A stretch of 64,000 nt of DNA, from the NCBI GenBank assembly GCA_002362155.1, contig DETN01000131.1, positions 3,920-67,919 on the forward strand, given 5' to 3'. This document shows, one piece after another, positions 42,100 through 50,101 of this stretch (within the stretch, counting starts at the first letter, position 1; each line of letters starts with the position of its first letter). The position numbers and the translations under genes were made by a program. The notes below the pieces were generated by a model. That model saw only the letters and a list, made by a program, of their open reading frames with translations, had not been told where the DNA came from and searched no databases. Source of the DNA: Lachnospiraceae bacterium UBA3287 (lineage in GTDB: Bacteria > Bacillota > Clostridia > Lachnospirales > Lachnospiraceae).

Positions 42100-42612
42100 T
42101 CAGCTGTTCGAAGAAGAGCCCGAGGATACGGATACGGATGCCGCCTCCGAATCCATGACCGCATCAATGGCCAGGACCACGGAAAGGACCATGGCCTCGT
42201 CCTGCCCGTCTTCAATATCGATCTCATAGGCGTCTCCCCAGGAGAGCCATACCTTATGGACGCTGACGATGGGCATGCCGTGATGGGTGATCTCATAATC
42301 ATGCTCCAGGAAGGACCCGGAGACCTGCCAGTCCGGTCCCTCTATGACATAACTGGGACGGAAAAAGGTGAATTCCTTTCGGATCTCCGCCACCAGGATG
42401 CCGCCGTAAAAAACATGGAACCTGGGCAGAAAAGTCAGAAGCTTCTGCTGGATATAGGCCACCTCTTCCTCTCTGGTATTATAGATATGAAGCTTCTTGC
42501 CCAGAGAGAGGAACTCTCCCTCCACGTAGTAGACATCTGTGTCGTATTCATCTCTGATGGTAAAACGGTCCTTCAGGGAAAAGACCTTCTGCTGCATATA
42601 CAGTCTGCTCAT
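42100..42612 (-). CDS. LURP-one-related (LOR/YxjI) family protein
   Basis: A 170-residue protein of the tubby-like LOR family: YMQQKVFSLKDRFTIRDEYD at the N-terminus, followed by alternating beta strands (VYYVEGEFLSLGKKLHIYN, YIQQKLLTFLPRFHVFYGG, VSVHKVWLSWGDAYEIDI). A short Ser-rich tail ends it. The biochemical role is unknown; the fold resembles phospholipid scramblase and tubby proteins. Start chosen for the AGGAGG just upstream. A small lipoprotein gene precedes it. Confidence 0.85.
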   Translation of the reverse strand: MSRLYMQQKVFSLKDRFTIRDEYDTDVYYVEGEFLSLGKKLHIYNTREEEVAYIQQKLLTFLPRFHVFYGGILVAEIRKEFTFFRPSYVIEGPDWQVSGSFLEHDYEITHHGMPIVSVHKVWLSWGDAYEIDIEDGQDEAMVLSVVLAIDAVMDSEAASVSVSSGSSSNS

Positions 42613-42736
42613 ATGATGACCTCCTGTTCTGACTGAAATAGCATCTTTCTTTTTCATACCACAGGCAGGGCGGAAAGGCCAGTATGCATTCTGTTAAAAA
42701 GGATATCTCCCATATGGGCCGCTTCCCTCCGCAGGA

Positions 42737-42982
42737 TCATCTCTCCCCGGCAAAGGCAAGGTCGGCGGATGCGGCAGAAGGCTCCTCTGTGTCCTCTGCC
42801 GGCTCCTCTTTTCCCTCCGCTTTCAGTACGCAGCAGATGCCCTGGTGCTCCCTGCAGTGGCTGCTTCCCAGGGCGGCCGCTCTGCGGCAGCCCACCATGC
42901 TGCATTTGCGTCCTCCGAAAGTACATCCCACCAGCCAGATCATGACCATAAACAGCAGTCCTGTCATCATTATCTTTTTCAT
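42737..42982 (-). CDS. Small Cys-rich lipoprotein
   Basis: An 81-residue protein with a lipoprotein signal (MKKIMM, lipobox WLVGC at about 20). The mature part has a compact metal-binding pattern C-x4-C-x10-HC-x2-H within CSMVGCRRAAALGSSHCREH, plus a CC pair, then an acidic tail. The pattern looks like a short zinc knuckle. An AAAAGGAGG site precedes the ATG. It is divergent from hflK and upstream of the LOR gene. Confidence 0.75.
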   Translation of the reverse strand: MKKIMMTGLLFMVMIWLVGCTFGGRKCSMVGCRRAAALGSSHCREHQGICCVLKAEGKEEPAEDTEEPSAASADLAFAGER

Positions 42983-43098
42983 CCCGACCTCCTTTTGTTT
43001 CTTTTCTATGGTCCAAGATTCTCACACAGATTATCCGTTTTTGCGGACAATGGAGAACAAGTTAACAACTTTCCTCTGTTCCCTCAGGCCGATGATGA

Positions 43099-43104
43099 TA
43101 TAAT
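43099..43104 (+). promoter_or_regulatory. -10 box of the hflK-hflC operon
   Basis: A perfect TATAAT 32 bases before the hflK ATG. No convincing -35 is seen 17 bases upstream (CTGTTC). Confidence 0.5.
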
Positions 43105-43135
43105 GACTGCAGTAATCGCAAAAAGGAGGTGCCAA

Positions 43136-44188
43136 ATGCCTGACCCCAATCTTTTTAACAAGCAACCCGGACCGGAGGATCCCGGCCCCGCCGCTCCCAG
43201 GAAAGCCTCTTCGGGCAAAGGCGGCGGCTTTATGAACAGGGTATCTTCCCTGCTGCTGCCTGTCTTTGTCGTCCTTCTGATCCTGGCCGCTGTGTCCAGC
43301 TCCTTCTACACCCTTTCCGAAACGGAAAGCGCCGTAGTGACCACCCTGGGCCAGGCCACTGTCAACAACAATAAGGGCCTGCAGTTCAAGATCCCCTTCA
43401 TCCAGCATGTGGAAAAGGTCAATACCACGATCCGCAGCATGGAGATCGGATATATTGAATCCGGCGAAGGCTATTACCACAACGTGGAAAGCGAGTCCAT
43501 CATGATCACCTCTGACATGAACTTCGTGGACATCGACTTCTACGTGACCTATCAGGTGACGGATCCCCTTCAGTACATGTATGCCTCGGAAGATCCCGAG
43601 CTGATCCTGAAGAATCTGATCCAGTCCACCATCCGCGGTACGGTCAGCGCCTATACGGTAGACTCAGCCCTGACCACGGGCAAGTCCGAGATCCAGCAGA
43701 ATATCAAGACCATCGTCATGGATGAACTGGAGGACCAGAATATCGGTCTGTCCCTGATCGATATCTCCATTCAGGACGTGGAGCCCCCCACCGACCAGAT
43801 CAAGGAAGCCTTCTCAGAGGTGGAGAACGCCAGACAGAGCAAGGAGTCCGCTCTGAACGAAGCCAACCAGTACCGCAACGAGCAGATCCCCGCGGCGGAG
43901 GCAAAGGCCGATAAGATCGTTCAGGAAGCGGAAGCCAGAAAGACTGCCCGCATCAACGAGGCCAACGGCCAGGTGGCCCGCTTCAACAGCGAGTACGCCG
44001 AATATACCAAGTATCCTCTGATCACAAGACAGCGTATGTTCTATGAAGCCATGGAAGATATCCTGCCGGGCGTAAAGATCATTATCAACAACGACGAAGG
44101 AGGCAGCACCCAAAGGACCTATCTGGGCGATCTGGACGGGAGCTTCTCCCAGGCCCAGGATGCCGCACAGAACGGAGGTGGTCAGTAG
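43136..44188 (+). CDS. hflK: HflK-like SPFH/band-7 membrane protein
   Basis: A 350-residue SPFH-domain protein. A Pro/Gly-rich cytosolic start is followed by one membrane helix (LLLPVFVVLLILAAVSSSFY, about 38-57) and the SPFH domain, which begins ETESAVVTTLGQATVNNNKGLQFKIPFIQHVEKVN. A long coiled helix (EVENARQSKESALNEANQYRN) and a Gly/Gln-rich tail complete it. With HflC it forms a membrane cage that modulates the FtsH protease. Start at 43136 behind AAAAGGAGGT. hflC begins two bases after its stop. Confidence 0.92.
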   Translation: MPDPNLFNKQPGPEDPGPAAPRKASSGKGGGFMNRVSSLLLPVFVVLLILAAVSSSFYTLSETESAVVTTLGQATVNNNKGLQFKIPFIQHVEKVNTTIRSMEIGYIESGEGYYHNVESESIMITSDMNFVDIDFYVTYQVTDPLQYMYASEDPELILKNLIQSTIRGTVSAYTVDSALTTGKSEIQQNIKTIVMDELEDQNIGLSLIDISIQDVEPPTDQIKEAFSEVENARQSKESALNEANQYRNEQIPAAEAKADKIVQEAEARKTARINEANGQVARFNSEYAEYTKYPLITRQRMFYEAMEDILPGVKIIINNDEGGSTQRTYLGDLDGSFSQAQDAAQNGGGQ

Positions 44189-44190
44189 TA

Positions 44191-45201
44191 ATGAAGAAAC
44201 ATTCCGGAACGATCATCGTCATCCTGCTGGCTCTGTTTGCCGTTATAAATCTGGCCTCGGTCATTACCTATCCCAATGAATACAAGGTCATCAAGACCAT
44301 GGGAAAGATCTCCCGGGTCACCACAGAGCCCGGCTTTTCCCTGCGGGTCCCTCTGATCCAGAGCGAGACCACCATTCCCAAGTCCAGACAGCTCTATGAC
44401 ATAGCTCCTACCGAGATCTATACCTCCGACAAGAAAAAGATGGAAGTAGACGCCTACATCATCTGGAGGGTCACAGATCCCGTTAAATTTACCCAGACCC
44501 TGAACTCCTCCACCACCAGCGCGGAAAGCAAGATCAGCGCCATGGTCTACGGCGCCCTCAAGGCCACCGTGTCCTCCACCTCCCAGGAAGAGCTGATCGC
44601 CTCCAGGGACGCTGCCCTGGACAAGAACGTGGAAGAGGACGGCCTTTCCGATCTGGAGATCCAGGACATCACCTCCGAGGACCTGCAGGAGGAGACCGCC
44701 GAGACCGAGGACGGCATGAAGGTCATTGACCAGAATACCAGGGTCATCTCCCTTTCCAACAAGATCCTGGACCAGCTCAGCAGGGACTACGATCCCGAAC
44801 AGTACGGCATCGAGATCCAGATGGTCAAGATCAAAAAGCTGGATCTGCCCAACGAAAACAAAGATGCGGTCTACAACCGCATGATCACAGAGCGCAGGAA
44901 CATTGCGGCGGCCTACAGAGCCCAGGGCGAATCCGAAGCCCAGAAGATCCGCAACACCACCGACAGGGAGACCGCGGTCATGCTCTCCGAAGCCCAGGCA
45001 AACGCCGACCGCCTCGAGGCCGAAGGCGAAGCAGAGTACATGAAGATCCTCTCCGACGCCTACAACGATCCCGACAAGGCAGAGTATTACCTCTTTGTCC
45101 GTCAGCTGGATGCGGCAAAGAAGAGCCTGGAAAACGGCAACACCACCCTATTCCTGGACAGCGACTCTCCTCTTGCAAGCCTCTTTGAAACAGAAAACTG
45201 A
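44191..45201 (+). CDS. hflC: HflC-like SPFH/band-7 membrane protein
   Basis: A 336-residue SPFH protein with an N-terminal helix (TIIVILLALFAVINLASVI) and an SPFH domain from YKVIKTMGKISRVTTEPGF. The coiled C-terminal region has NRMITERRNIAAAYRAQGES-EAQKI, the HflC hallmark. An acidic insertion (EEDGLSDLEIQDITSEDLQE, about residues 150-185) interrupts the usual domain. It partners HflK, encoded directly upstream. GGAGG overlaps the end of hflK. Confidence 0.93.
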   Translation: MKKHSGTIIVILLALFAVINLASVITYPNEYKVIKTMGKISRVTTEPGFSLRVPLIQSETTIPKSRQLYDIAPTEIYTSDKKKMEVDAYIIWRVTDPVKFTQTLNSSTTSAESKISAMVYGALKATVSSTSQEELIASRDAALDKNVEEDGLSDLEIQDITSEDLQEETAETEDGMKVIDQNTRVISLSNKILDQLSRDYDPEQYGIEIQMVKIKKLDLPNENKDAVYNRMITERRNIAAAYRAQGESEAQKIRNTTDRETAVMLSEAQANADRLEAEGEAEYMKILSDAYNDPDKAEYYLFVRQLDAAKKSLENGNTTLFLDSDSPLASLFETEN

Positions 45202-45216
45202 TTTGCGAGGTCCTGA

Positions 45217-46101
45217 ATGCAACATAAAATTTCTACGGGCGAAAGGTTCTTCATTGCCTTCTGCCTGCTCCTGATCCTTTGCATAGCAGCCGGATTTCCT
45301 ATTCTCTACATCCGTATCTCCTCCCGGTCCCCCGAAAGGAGAGAAGCTGCCATGCCTTCCGATGTGATTTCCGACCAGCTGACAGAAAACCTGGTCTTTA
45401 CGGACTTATCCATTCCTGCTGCAGCCAGCTTCGAACAGTCGGGCCAGCTCTTTCCGGACAGTGACGAAAGAGCCCTGACGGAAGAAGACATCTCCTCTCT
45501 GAAAAGCTGTGTATCCTCGTCCTTCCAGTACCGGATCCTGATCCGCCTGGCCATCAACGAGATCTATGCCAGAAAGGGGCTTCACTTCAGCGAATCCGGT
45601 CCCTTCTGGTCCTTCTACAGCAATTTTGACTGGTATACGGACGCACTCCGGGACGGAGTCAGCGACAATGATCTGAGCGAACAGGAAAAGGACAACGTCA
45701 GCTTCCTGACCCGCACGGAAAAGGCGGAAAGAGAAAACGCCCCCTATTACAGGGATCTGGTGGAACTGGTCCCCCTTACCGGCAGCTACGAGCAGGCCAG
45801 GCGCTATGCCACCTGTCTGGGCGGCAGCCTGATCAAGATCACCGATAACGGGACGCAGGAGATCGTAGAGGACCTGATCGGGTCCTCCGAAGCAAAAGAG
45901 CGCTTCTGGACCGCCGGGTATTATCAGGACGGCAAATGGCGCTGGGACGAAACAAGTGCCGTGGATTTCAACGCCTGGGCAGGCGGCGAACCCTCCGAAA
46001 GCGGGAGCGGCGCAAGGCTTCTGGTCTCTGAAGACGGCTCCTGGGTCACTGAAGAAGATCTGTCCAGTTCCTGTATGTTCCTGATCAGATACAACCGCTG
46101 A
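45217..46101 (+). CDS. Membrane-anchored YARHG plus C-type lectin-like domain protein
   Basis: A 294-residue protein. One N-terminal helix (about 11-32) anchors it with the rest outside. A YARHG domain spans about 88-168 (LAINEIYARKGLHF, FWSFYSNFDWY). A C-type lectin-like domain spans about 185-292: LTGSYEQARRYATCLGGSLIKI, FWTAGYYQDGKWRWDET, FNAWAGGEPS. Cys200 and Cys286 match the canonical closing disulfide. It follows hflC by 15 bases and shares its transcript, so a link to HflKC/FtsH quality control of envelope proteins is suggested. Ligand unknown. Confidence 0.85.
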   Translation: MQHKISTGERFFIAFCLLLILCIAAGFPILYIRISSRSPERREAAMPSDVISDQLTENLVFTDLSIPAAASFEQSGQLFPDSDERALTEEDISSLKSCVSSSFQYRILIRLAINEIYARKGLHFSESGPFWSFYSNFDWYTDALRDGVSDNDLSEQEKDNVSFLTRTEKAERENAPYYRDLVELVPLTGSYEQARRYATCLGGSLIKITDNGTQEIVEDLIGSSEAKERFWTAGYYQDGKWRWDETSAVDFNAWAGGEPSESGSGARLLVSEDGSWVTEEDLSSSCMFLIRYNR

Positions 46102-46127
46102 TCATCTTCATATTAAAAAACAGACAA

Positions 46128-46169
46128 GGGCCCCTTCCGTGCAGCAAATGCTGCAGACGGAAGGGGCCC
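46128..46169. terminator. Bidirectional terminator between convergent genes
   Basis: A perfect GGGCCCCTTCCGT/ACGGAAGGGGCCC stem with an inner GCAGCA/TGCTGC. On the minus strand CTTGTCTGTTTTTT follows; on the plus strand TGTTAT follows. It ends the hflKC operon and the 46210-46692 gene. Confidence 0.85.
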
Positions 46170-46209
46170 TGTTATGTCCGAAATATTCCGGACGGCCGAA
46201 AAACTGCTT

Positions 46210-46692
46210 TTATGATTCCGGTTCCTCTGTATAGGGAATATCCGCCAGGTCAAAGGCTTCCCTGACCCACCGGGCGGCATCCGTTTCCTCCCCGCCGGTC
46301 CTGAGTTCAAACCGGGTTCCCAGGCCTCCGAAGGCCGTCAGGAAATCCTTCAGTTCTTCCCCGTCCCGGCAGGTCCAGCCGTTTACACTGACATGTTCTC
46401 CGTCCGCCAGGACCTCCACCCTTTCGGGCAGGGTCTCCCTGAAGGCATCCGGATCTGCCAGCACATCTGCCAGGGTCACTGCCTTCTCTTCTCCCTTTTC
46501 CAGGACCTGGGCCGGAGCATTCTCCGGTCCCTGGTTTTCCTCTCCTTTACCAAAGTTAAACCCTTTCCCCCTGGTAAAAATGATCAGGACCACTGCCAGA
46601 ATGACACTGGCCAGGACCGGTCCTTTCTTTCTGCCGATCACGTCCCTGCTTTCCCGGTCTTCCATGTTCTCCATATTTTCTCTGTTTTCCAT
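46210..46692 (-). CDS. Single-pass membrane protein of unknown function
   Basis: A 160-residue protein. A charged Asn/Glu/Arg-rich cytosolic start (repeated MENMEDRES pattern), one helix (GPVLASVILAVVLIIFT), an acidic linker and a small C-terminal alpha/beta region (LADGEHVSVNGWTCRDGEELKDFL) follow. GGAAGGAG lies before the ATG at 46692; a longer in-frame frame begins without a ribosome site. No family recognised. It stands between an anti-sigma gene (upstream, own terminator) and the convergent lectin-domain gene. Confidence 0.7.
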   Translation of the reverse strand: MENRENMENMEDRESRDVIGRKKGPVLASVILAVVLIIFTRGKGFNFGKGEENQGPENAPAQVLEKGEEKAVTLADVLADPDAFRETLPERVEVLADGEHVSVNGWTCRDGEELKDFLTAFGGLGTRFELRTGGEETDAARWVREAFDLADIPYTEEPES

Positions 46693-46848
46693 CTGAATCT
46701 CCTTCCGGCCTGCCTGCCCTGTTTCTGCACGCCATATACTATAGCACTTTTCCCGGCCTTTGTTCTTTTTCTTTTTGTTTAAGCCAGGACCGCAAATGCG
46801 GGCAGGCTCCGCCGGCCGGATGAAAGAAAGGAACATACAGACTTAAAA

Positions 46849-46883
46849 AAGGCCTGCCGGGAAACACTTTTTTCCGACAGGCC
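46849..46883 (-). terminator. Terminator of the sigma/anti-sigma operon
   Basis: AGGCCTGCCGG (46849-46859) pairs with CCGACAGGCCT (46873-46883); TTTTTT follows on the minus strand. Confidence 0.85.
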
Positions 46884-46911
46884 TTTTCCGGCAGCTGTTT
46901 CTTTCCTTCCT

Positions 46912-47499
46912 TCAGTTGAATGACCAGGGCTGGCAATAGGAGCTCGGACTGTAGGCGAAGCCGTTCTGGTATTTGACCGTCACGTAGAGGGTCTTTTCCG
47001 GATCCACCAGCTTCACGTAGCAGACATCGTCCTCGAACCGGTCGGTGATATCCAGGGACTGCCCGTGGTAATAGATCCATACGGATCCGTCTTCCCTGTA
47101 CTCCACATCCGGAGCATCCAGGTGCTCCATCAGCTCTTCCTGTGTAAGAGGGCGCTCCGTCCCGTCAGCTTCGATGGCTACGCCGCCTCCCTGGGTCTCG
47201 TGCACCTGGCCTTTTTCATCTTCGTAGGTAAGGCTGTAGTGTCCATTTTCAGTCTCCAGGACCGCTTCTGTCTGATCTCCGCGGATCCAGACCTGGAGCT
47301 TTCTCTGAATATGTCCCACGTCCGAAGCATAGGCCCCTGTGGATACTGCCGCCACCAGGACCAGGGCCGCAAAAGCGGGCGCAAGCCTTGCAAATGTATT
47401 TCTCTTATCTCTTTTCATCGCTGTTTCCTCCGTCACCAGTCTTTTTTCGGAGGCGTGAAGCGTGGAAAAGGTTCTTTTATATCGTTCTTTATTCGTCAT
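46912..47499 (-). CDS. Membrane protein, probable anti-sigma factor
   Basis: A 195-residue protein that overlaps the ECF sigma gene by 11 bp. The cytosolic start KERYKRTFSTLHASEKRLVTE resembles the short sigma-binding helix of clostridial anti-sigma factors. One helix follows (APAFAALVLVAAVSTGAYA, about 40-60) and then an extracellular beta-rich domain (VEYREDGSVWIYYHGQSLDITDRF). It probably holds the sigma factor until an envelope signal arrives. No zinc motif (HxxxCxxC) is present. The direct evidence is gene order, coupling and topology. Confidence 0.8.
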   Translation of the reverse strand: MTNKERYKRTFSTLHASEKRLVTEETAMKRDKRNTFARLAPAFAALVLVAAVSTGAYASDVGHIQRKLQVWIRGDQTEAVLETENGHYSLTYEDEKGQVHETQGGGVAIEADGTERPLTQEELMEHLDAPDVEYREDGSVWIYYHGQSLDITDRFEDDVCYVKLVDPEKTLYVTVKYQNGFAYSPSSYCQPWSFN

Positions 47500-47971
47500 C
47501 GTTCCAGTCCTCCGTCAGTGTTTTCTTAAGGAGATCCCGCCCTCTGCTGAGCAGGCTTTTCACGGTTCCTTCCCGTTTTTCCAGGATATCTGCGATTTCC
47601 TTAATGCTCAGGTCTTCGTAGTAAAACAGATGAATGACCGTGCGGTATCTGTCGGGCAGGTTCATGACCGCCGCGAAGAGTCTGCTGTCACCCGGCTCTT
47701 CGAAGGGAAGCTCTGCCATATATTCCTCCCAGGAGACCCGGCTGCGCCTCCAGAAGGACATGCGCAGGTCTCTGGCCCGGTTGATGGCCACCCTCATAAG
47801 CCATGCCCTGACATGATTTTCATCCGTATAGTCATACTTTCCGGTATGGTATCTGATAAACGTGTCCTGTACTACGTCGTCCGATTCATCCTGATTTCTG
47901 CAGACACTGAATGCGGCGGCAAAGACACGGTCGGCATACCGTCTGTACGCCTCTTCAGTGGTCAGCCTCAT
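47489..47971 (-). CDS. ECF-type RNA polymerase sigma factor
   Basis: A 160-residue sigma-70 family protein with only regions 2 and 4. Region 2 contains ADRVFAAAFSVCRNQDESDDVVQDTFIRYH; region 4 is LPDRYRTVIHLFYYEDLSIKEIADILEKREGTVKSLLSRGR, a helix-turn-helix. It should direct transcription of an envelope-stress or similar regulon, including itself: an ECF-like promoter lies at 48013-48042. The anti-sigma gene overlaps its end. CGGAG stands before the ATG. Confidence 0.92.
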   Translation of the reverse strand: MRLTTEEAYRRYADRVFAAAFSVCRNQDESDDVVQDTFIRYHTGKYDYTDENHVRAWLMRVAINRARDLRMSFWRRSRVSWEEYMAELPFEEPGDSRLFAAVMNLPDRYRTVIHLFYYEDLSIKEIADILEKREGTVKSLLSRGRDLLKKTLTEDWNDDE

Positions 47972-48012
47972 GGTGCATCTCCGTTTTCTTATTTGAAAGG
48001 TCCTTTCAATAA

Positions 48013-48042
48013 TAGAACGATTCCGGAGGGAAAAAGGTTGCA
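48013..48042 (-). promoter_or_regulatory. ECF-type promoter of the sigma/anti-sigma operon
   Basis: On the minus strand TGCAACC (48036-48042), 16 bases, CGTTCTA (48013-48019). This resembles ECF promoters of the AAC-N16-CGT type and lies 42 bases before the sigma gene ATG, so autoregulation is plausible. It is inferred from sequence alone. Confidence 0.6.
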
Positions 48043-48074
48043 GAAGAAAAAATTTTTTTGAAATACTCAGAACA

Positions 48075-48104
48075 GGGCCCTGCGGATCAGATCCGCAGAG
48101 CCCC
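48075..48104 (-). terminator. Hairpin after the beta-helix lipoprotein gene
   Basis: A stem of CTGCGGAT with ATCCGCAG plus outer GGGC pairs, 40 bases past the stop. The U-tract (TGTTCTGAGTATTT) is weak. Confidence 0.55.
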
Positions 48105-48144
48105 GGCTCCTGTCATGATGTATATTTTATGGATCACAGTTTAA

Positions 48145-49764
48145 TTATGCATTGTTGCTGCCTGCAGTCTTTGTGCTGCCCGAGGAAGCGTCGACAGAAT
48201 CACCGGATGGCTTTCCGGAGGGCTTTCCGGAGGGCTTGCCAGAAGGCTTTTCTCCGGAAGGCTTCCGGCCCGAATGCCTTTCTTCGGAGCCGCTGCCCCT
48301 TTCTTCGCCGGAACCTTCCGAACCCGGCGCTTTACGGTTTTCTTCCTGGGAGTGTCCGGAAGATTCGGAAACGATCTCTGCGGCTTCTCCCTGGGACTCT
48401 GTGCCGGCCTCGTAGGCCTGTCCGTTCACGTAAAGGGTATAGCCATTTAAGTCGATGGCATCCTCTCCGCAGGTCAGAGCGGTGATATAGGAGTCGCCTG
48501 TCAGCGTCCAGGTGCTTCCGCTTTCGATCTCCACATATACGCTGCCGGCAGCCCCGTCCCTGTTAATGGCACCCGTAAAGCTGCTCTGGTCCTTCAGATA
48601 AAGATTGAGCACGGATACCTGGTCTGCGATCATGTCACCGTCGATGGTCTGGTCCGATGCGGTCAGGCTGACCCTGCCTCCGTTGGAGCCTTCTGTGCCC
48701 CAGCCGGCTGCCTGGGCCCTGAGAAATACGCCTTCAGCGTCTTCATTGACGATCTCCGCTCCTGTCAGGCTGATCTTACAGGACGTATTGTTGACAAAGA
48801 AAATATCGCCGTTTTTATTGGTCAGGCTTCCGCCCTCCATGGTAAAGGAGGATGTTCCCGTGTCCGCGTCGCCGGACATGGACTGGTAGATCATGACCGC
48901 CTGATAGGTATCGGACTTGTCGGAATTCTTGGTATTGTTGTCGGCCGTCAGAGTCACGTCCTTTAAGGTGACGGAATTCTTTCCTTCCACCACCACGCCC
49001 TGGGAGGCTGTGGATTCCAGGTAAGCGTCGGATACAGTGATATCCGCTGTGGAATAAATGACAGGGGAGCCTGTCCCGGAGGTCTTATAATAGCCGCCCT
49101 CCACGTTTACGGTACCGCCGCCCCGGTCGGACCGGATGGCTGCGGAGGACCTGCCGCTGGTCTCTATGGTCAGGTCGGATGCGTTCATGGTGCCGCCGCC
49201 CGTGGTCATCAGGCCGCCGGAGCAGCTGCCGCTGGTAGTAATGACCGAATGGGAAATATTCACTGTAGTGCCTTCCCCGTAGGAGAAGACGCCGTTGGCA
49301 TGGGTGCCGTCCGTGTCGATCACGGCATCCGAAATGGTCAGCGATGCTCCGTTCGTCGCAAAGACAGCGGCGTTCTCGCCGTAGAAATCGGCCTCGTCGC
49401 CTTCGGCTTCGCCGGTCTTGGTCACCCGGATGCCGGAATAGGAAGCTTCCTCTCCGTCTGCCTCAATGGCGTGTTCTCCGTCTGCGTCACTGGAATATTC
49501 TTCACTGACGGTGATCTCTTCCGCGCTTAAGGGGACTCCCGCTGCCGTCTCTTTTTCAGTGTCGCCCTCCGCTTTCTCTGCAGTCTCTTCGCTCTCTGTA
49601 TCTGCTGCGGCTTCCCCGGTTTCCCCGGTTTCCGCCAAGGCTTCCTGTGTCTCTTCAGCGGCAGCGCTTTCCGTGGAGGAGCATCCTGTCAGAGCAGCGG
49701 ATGCGACCGCCGCGCTCAGCATAAGGGCTGTCATAACTTTTGCAAATCTCTTCTGGTCTCTCAT
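48145..49764 (-). CDS. Lipoprotein with beta-helix (pectate-lyase-like) repeats
   Basis: A 539-residue lipoprotein: signal peptide with lipobox ALTGCSST, a long acidic Ala/Glu/Thr linker (about 30-90), then a repeat-rich right-handed beta-helix (about 100-445) of short turns such as ASLTISDAVIDTDG, TTVNISHSVITTSG and GTVNVEGGYYKTSG. The C-terminus is low complexity with four GKPSG/EKPSG units. No catalytic residues stand out. Surface adhesin or carbohydrate-binding protein is likely. GGAAAGGA lies before the ATG. It borders the accessory island. Confidence 0.82.
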   Translation of the reverse strand: MRDQKRFAKVMTALMLSAAVASAALTGCSSTESAAAEETQEALAETGETGEAAADTESEETAEKAEGDTEKETAAGVPLSAEEITVSEEYSSDADGEHAIEADGEEASYSGIRVTKTGEAEGDEADFYGENAAVFATNGASLTISDAVIDTDGTHANGVFSYGEGTTVNISHSVITTSGSCSGGLMTTGGGTMNASDLTIETSGRSSAAIRSDRGGGTVNVEGGYYKTSGTGSPVIYSTADITVSDAYLESTASQGVVVEGKNSVTLKDVTLTADNNTKNSDKSDTYQAVMIYQSMSGDADTGTSSFTMEGGSLTNKNGDIFFVNNTSCKISLTGAEIVNEDAEGVFLRAQAAGWGTEGSNGGRVSLTASDQTIDGDMIADQVSVLNLYLKDQSSFTGAINRDGAAGSVYVEIESGSTWTLTGDSYITALTCGEDAIDLNGYTLYVNGQAYEAGTESQGEAAEIVSESSGHSQEENRKAPGSEGSGEERGSGSEERHSGRKPSGEKPSGKPSGKPSGKPSGDSVDASSGSTKTAGSNNA

Positions 49765-50020
49765 TTTTTCCTTTCCGCCTTCTTTGGCAAGGCTTTCATT
49801 TTAGTCATCAGCGCAGGTCTCTGAAACGGCCCGCGGCTGTTGTTTTCTGTTCTGAGAGGGAGTATAGAAGGATTACCTTTGACGAAGCTTAGAAAATGAA
49901 GGACAAAAATAAAGATTCCGTAAACTGGACTGATTTCCCGCCCCCCCAAAAATGCTCTTCAGAGCTGCAGGTAAGACATAATGAGGATAGTTTTTTTGTA
50001 CCCTATCCCATGAAGGATTA

Positions 50021-50048
50021 GAGGACAAATAGCTGTCCTCTTTTTTTT
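50021..50048 (+). terminator. Orphan plus-strand terminator at the island edge
   Basis: GAGGAC (50021-50026), an 8-base loop, GTCCTC (50035-50040), then eight T. No plus-strand gene precedes it in the 250 bases back to the divergent lipoprotein gene, so it is probably a leftover of deleted DNA. The rest of 49765-50101 shows no gene. Confidence 0.75.
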
Positions 50049-50101
50049 GTGCCCGAAAATCCGGGAAAATCAATGCTTTCCGGTCATTACATATGAATTA
50101 A

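Noticed and set aside
48180..48260. CRISPR-like short repeats
   Set aside because: The repeat encodes in-frame GKPSG units at the end of the beta-helix lipoprotein; no spacers.
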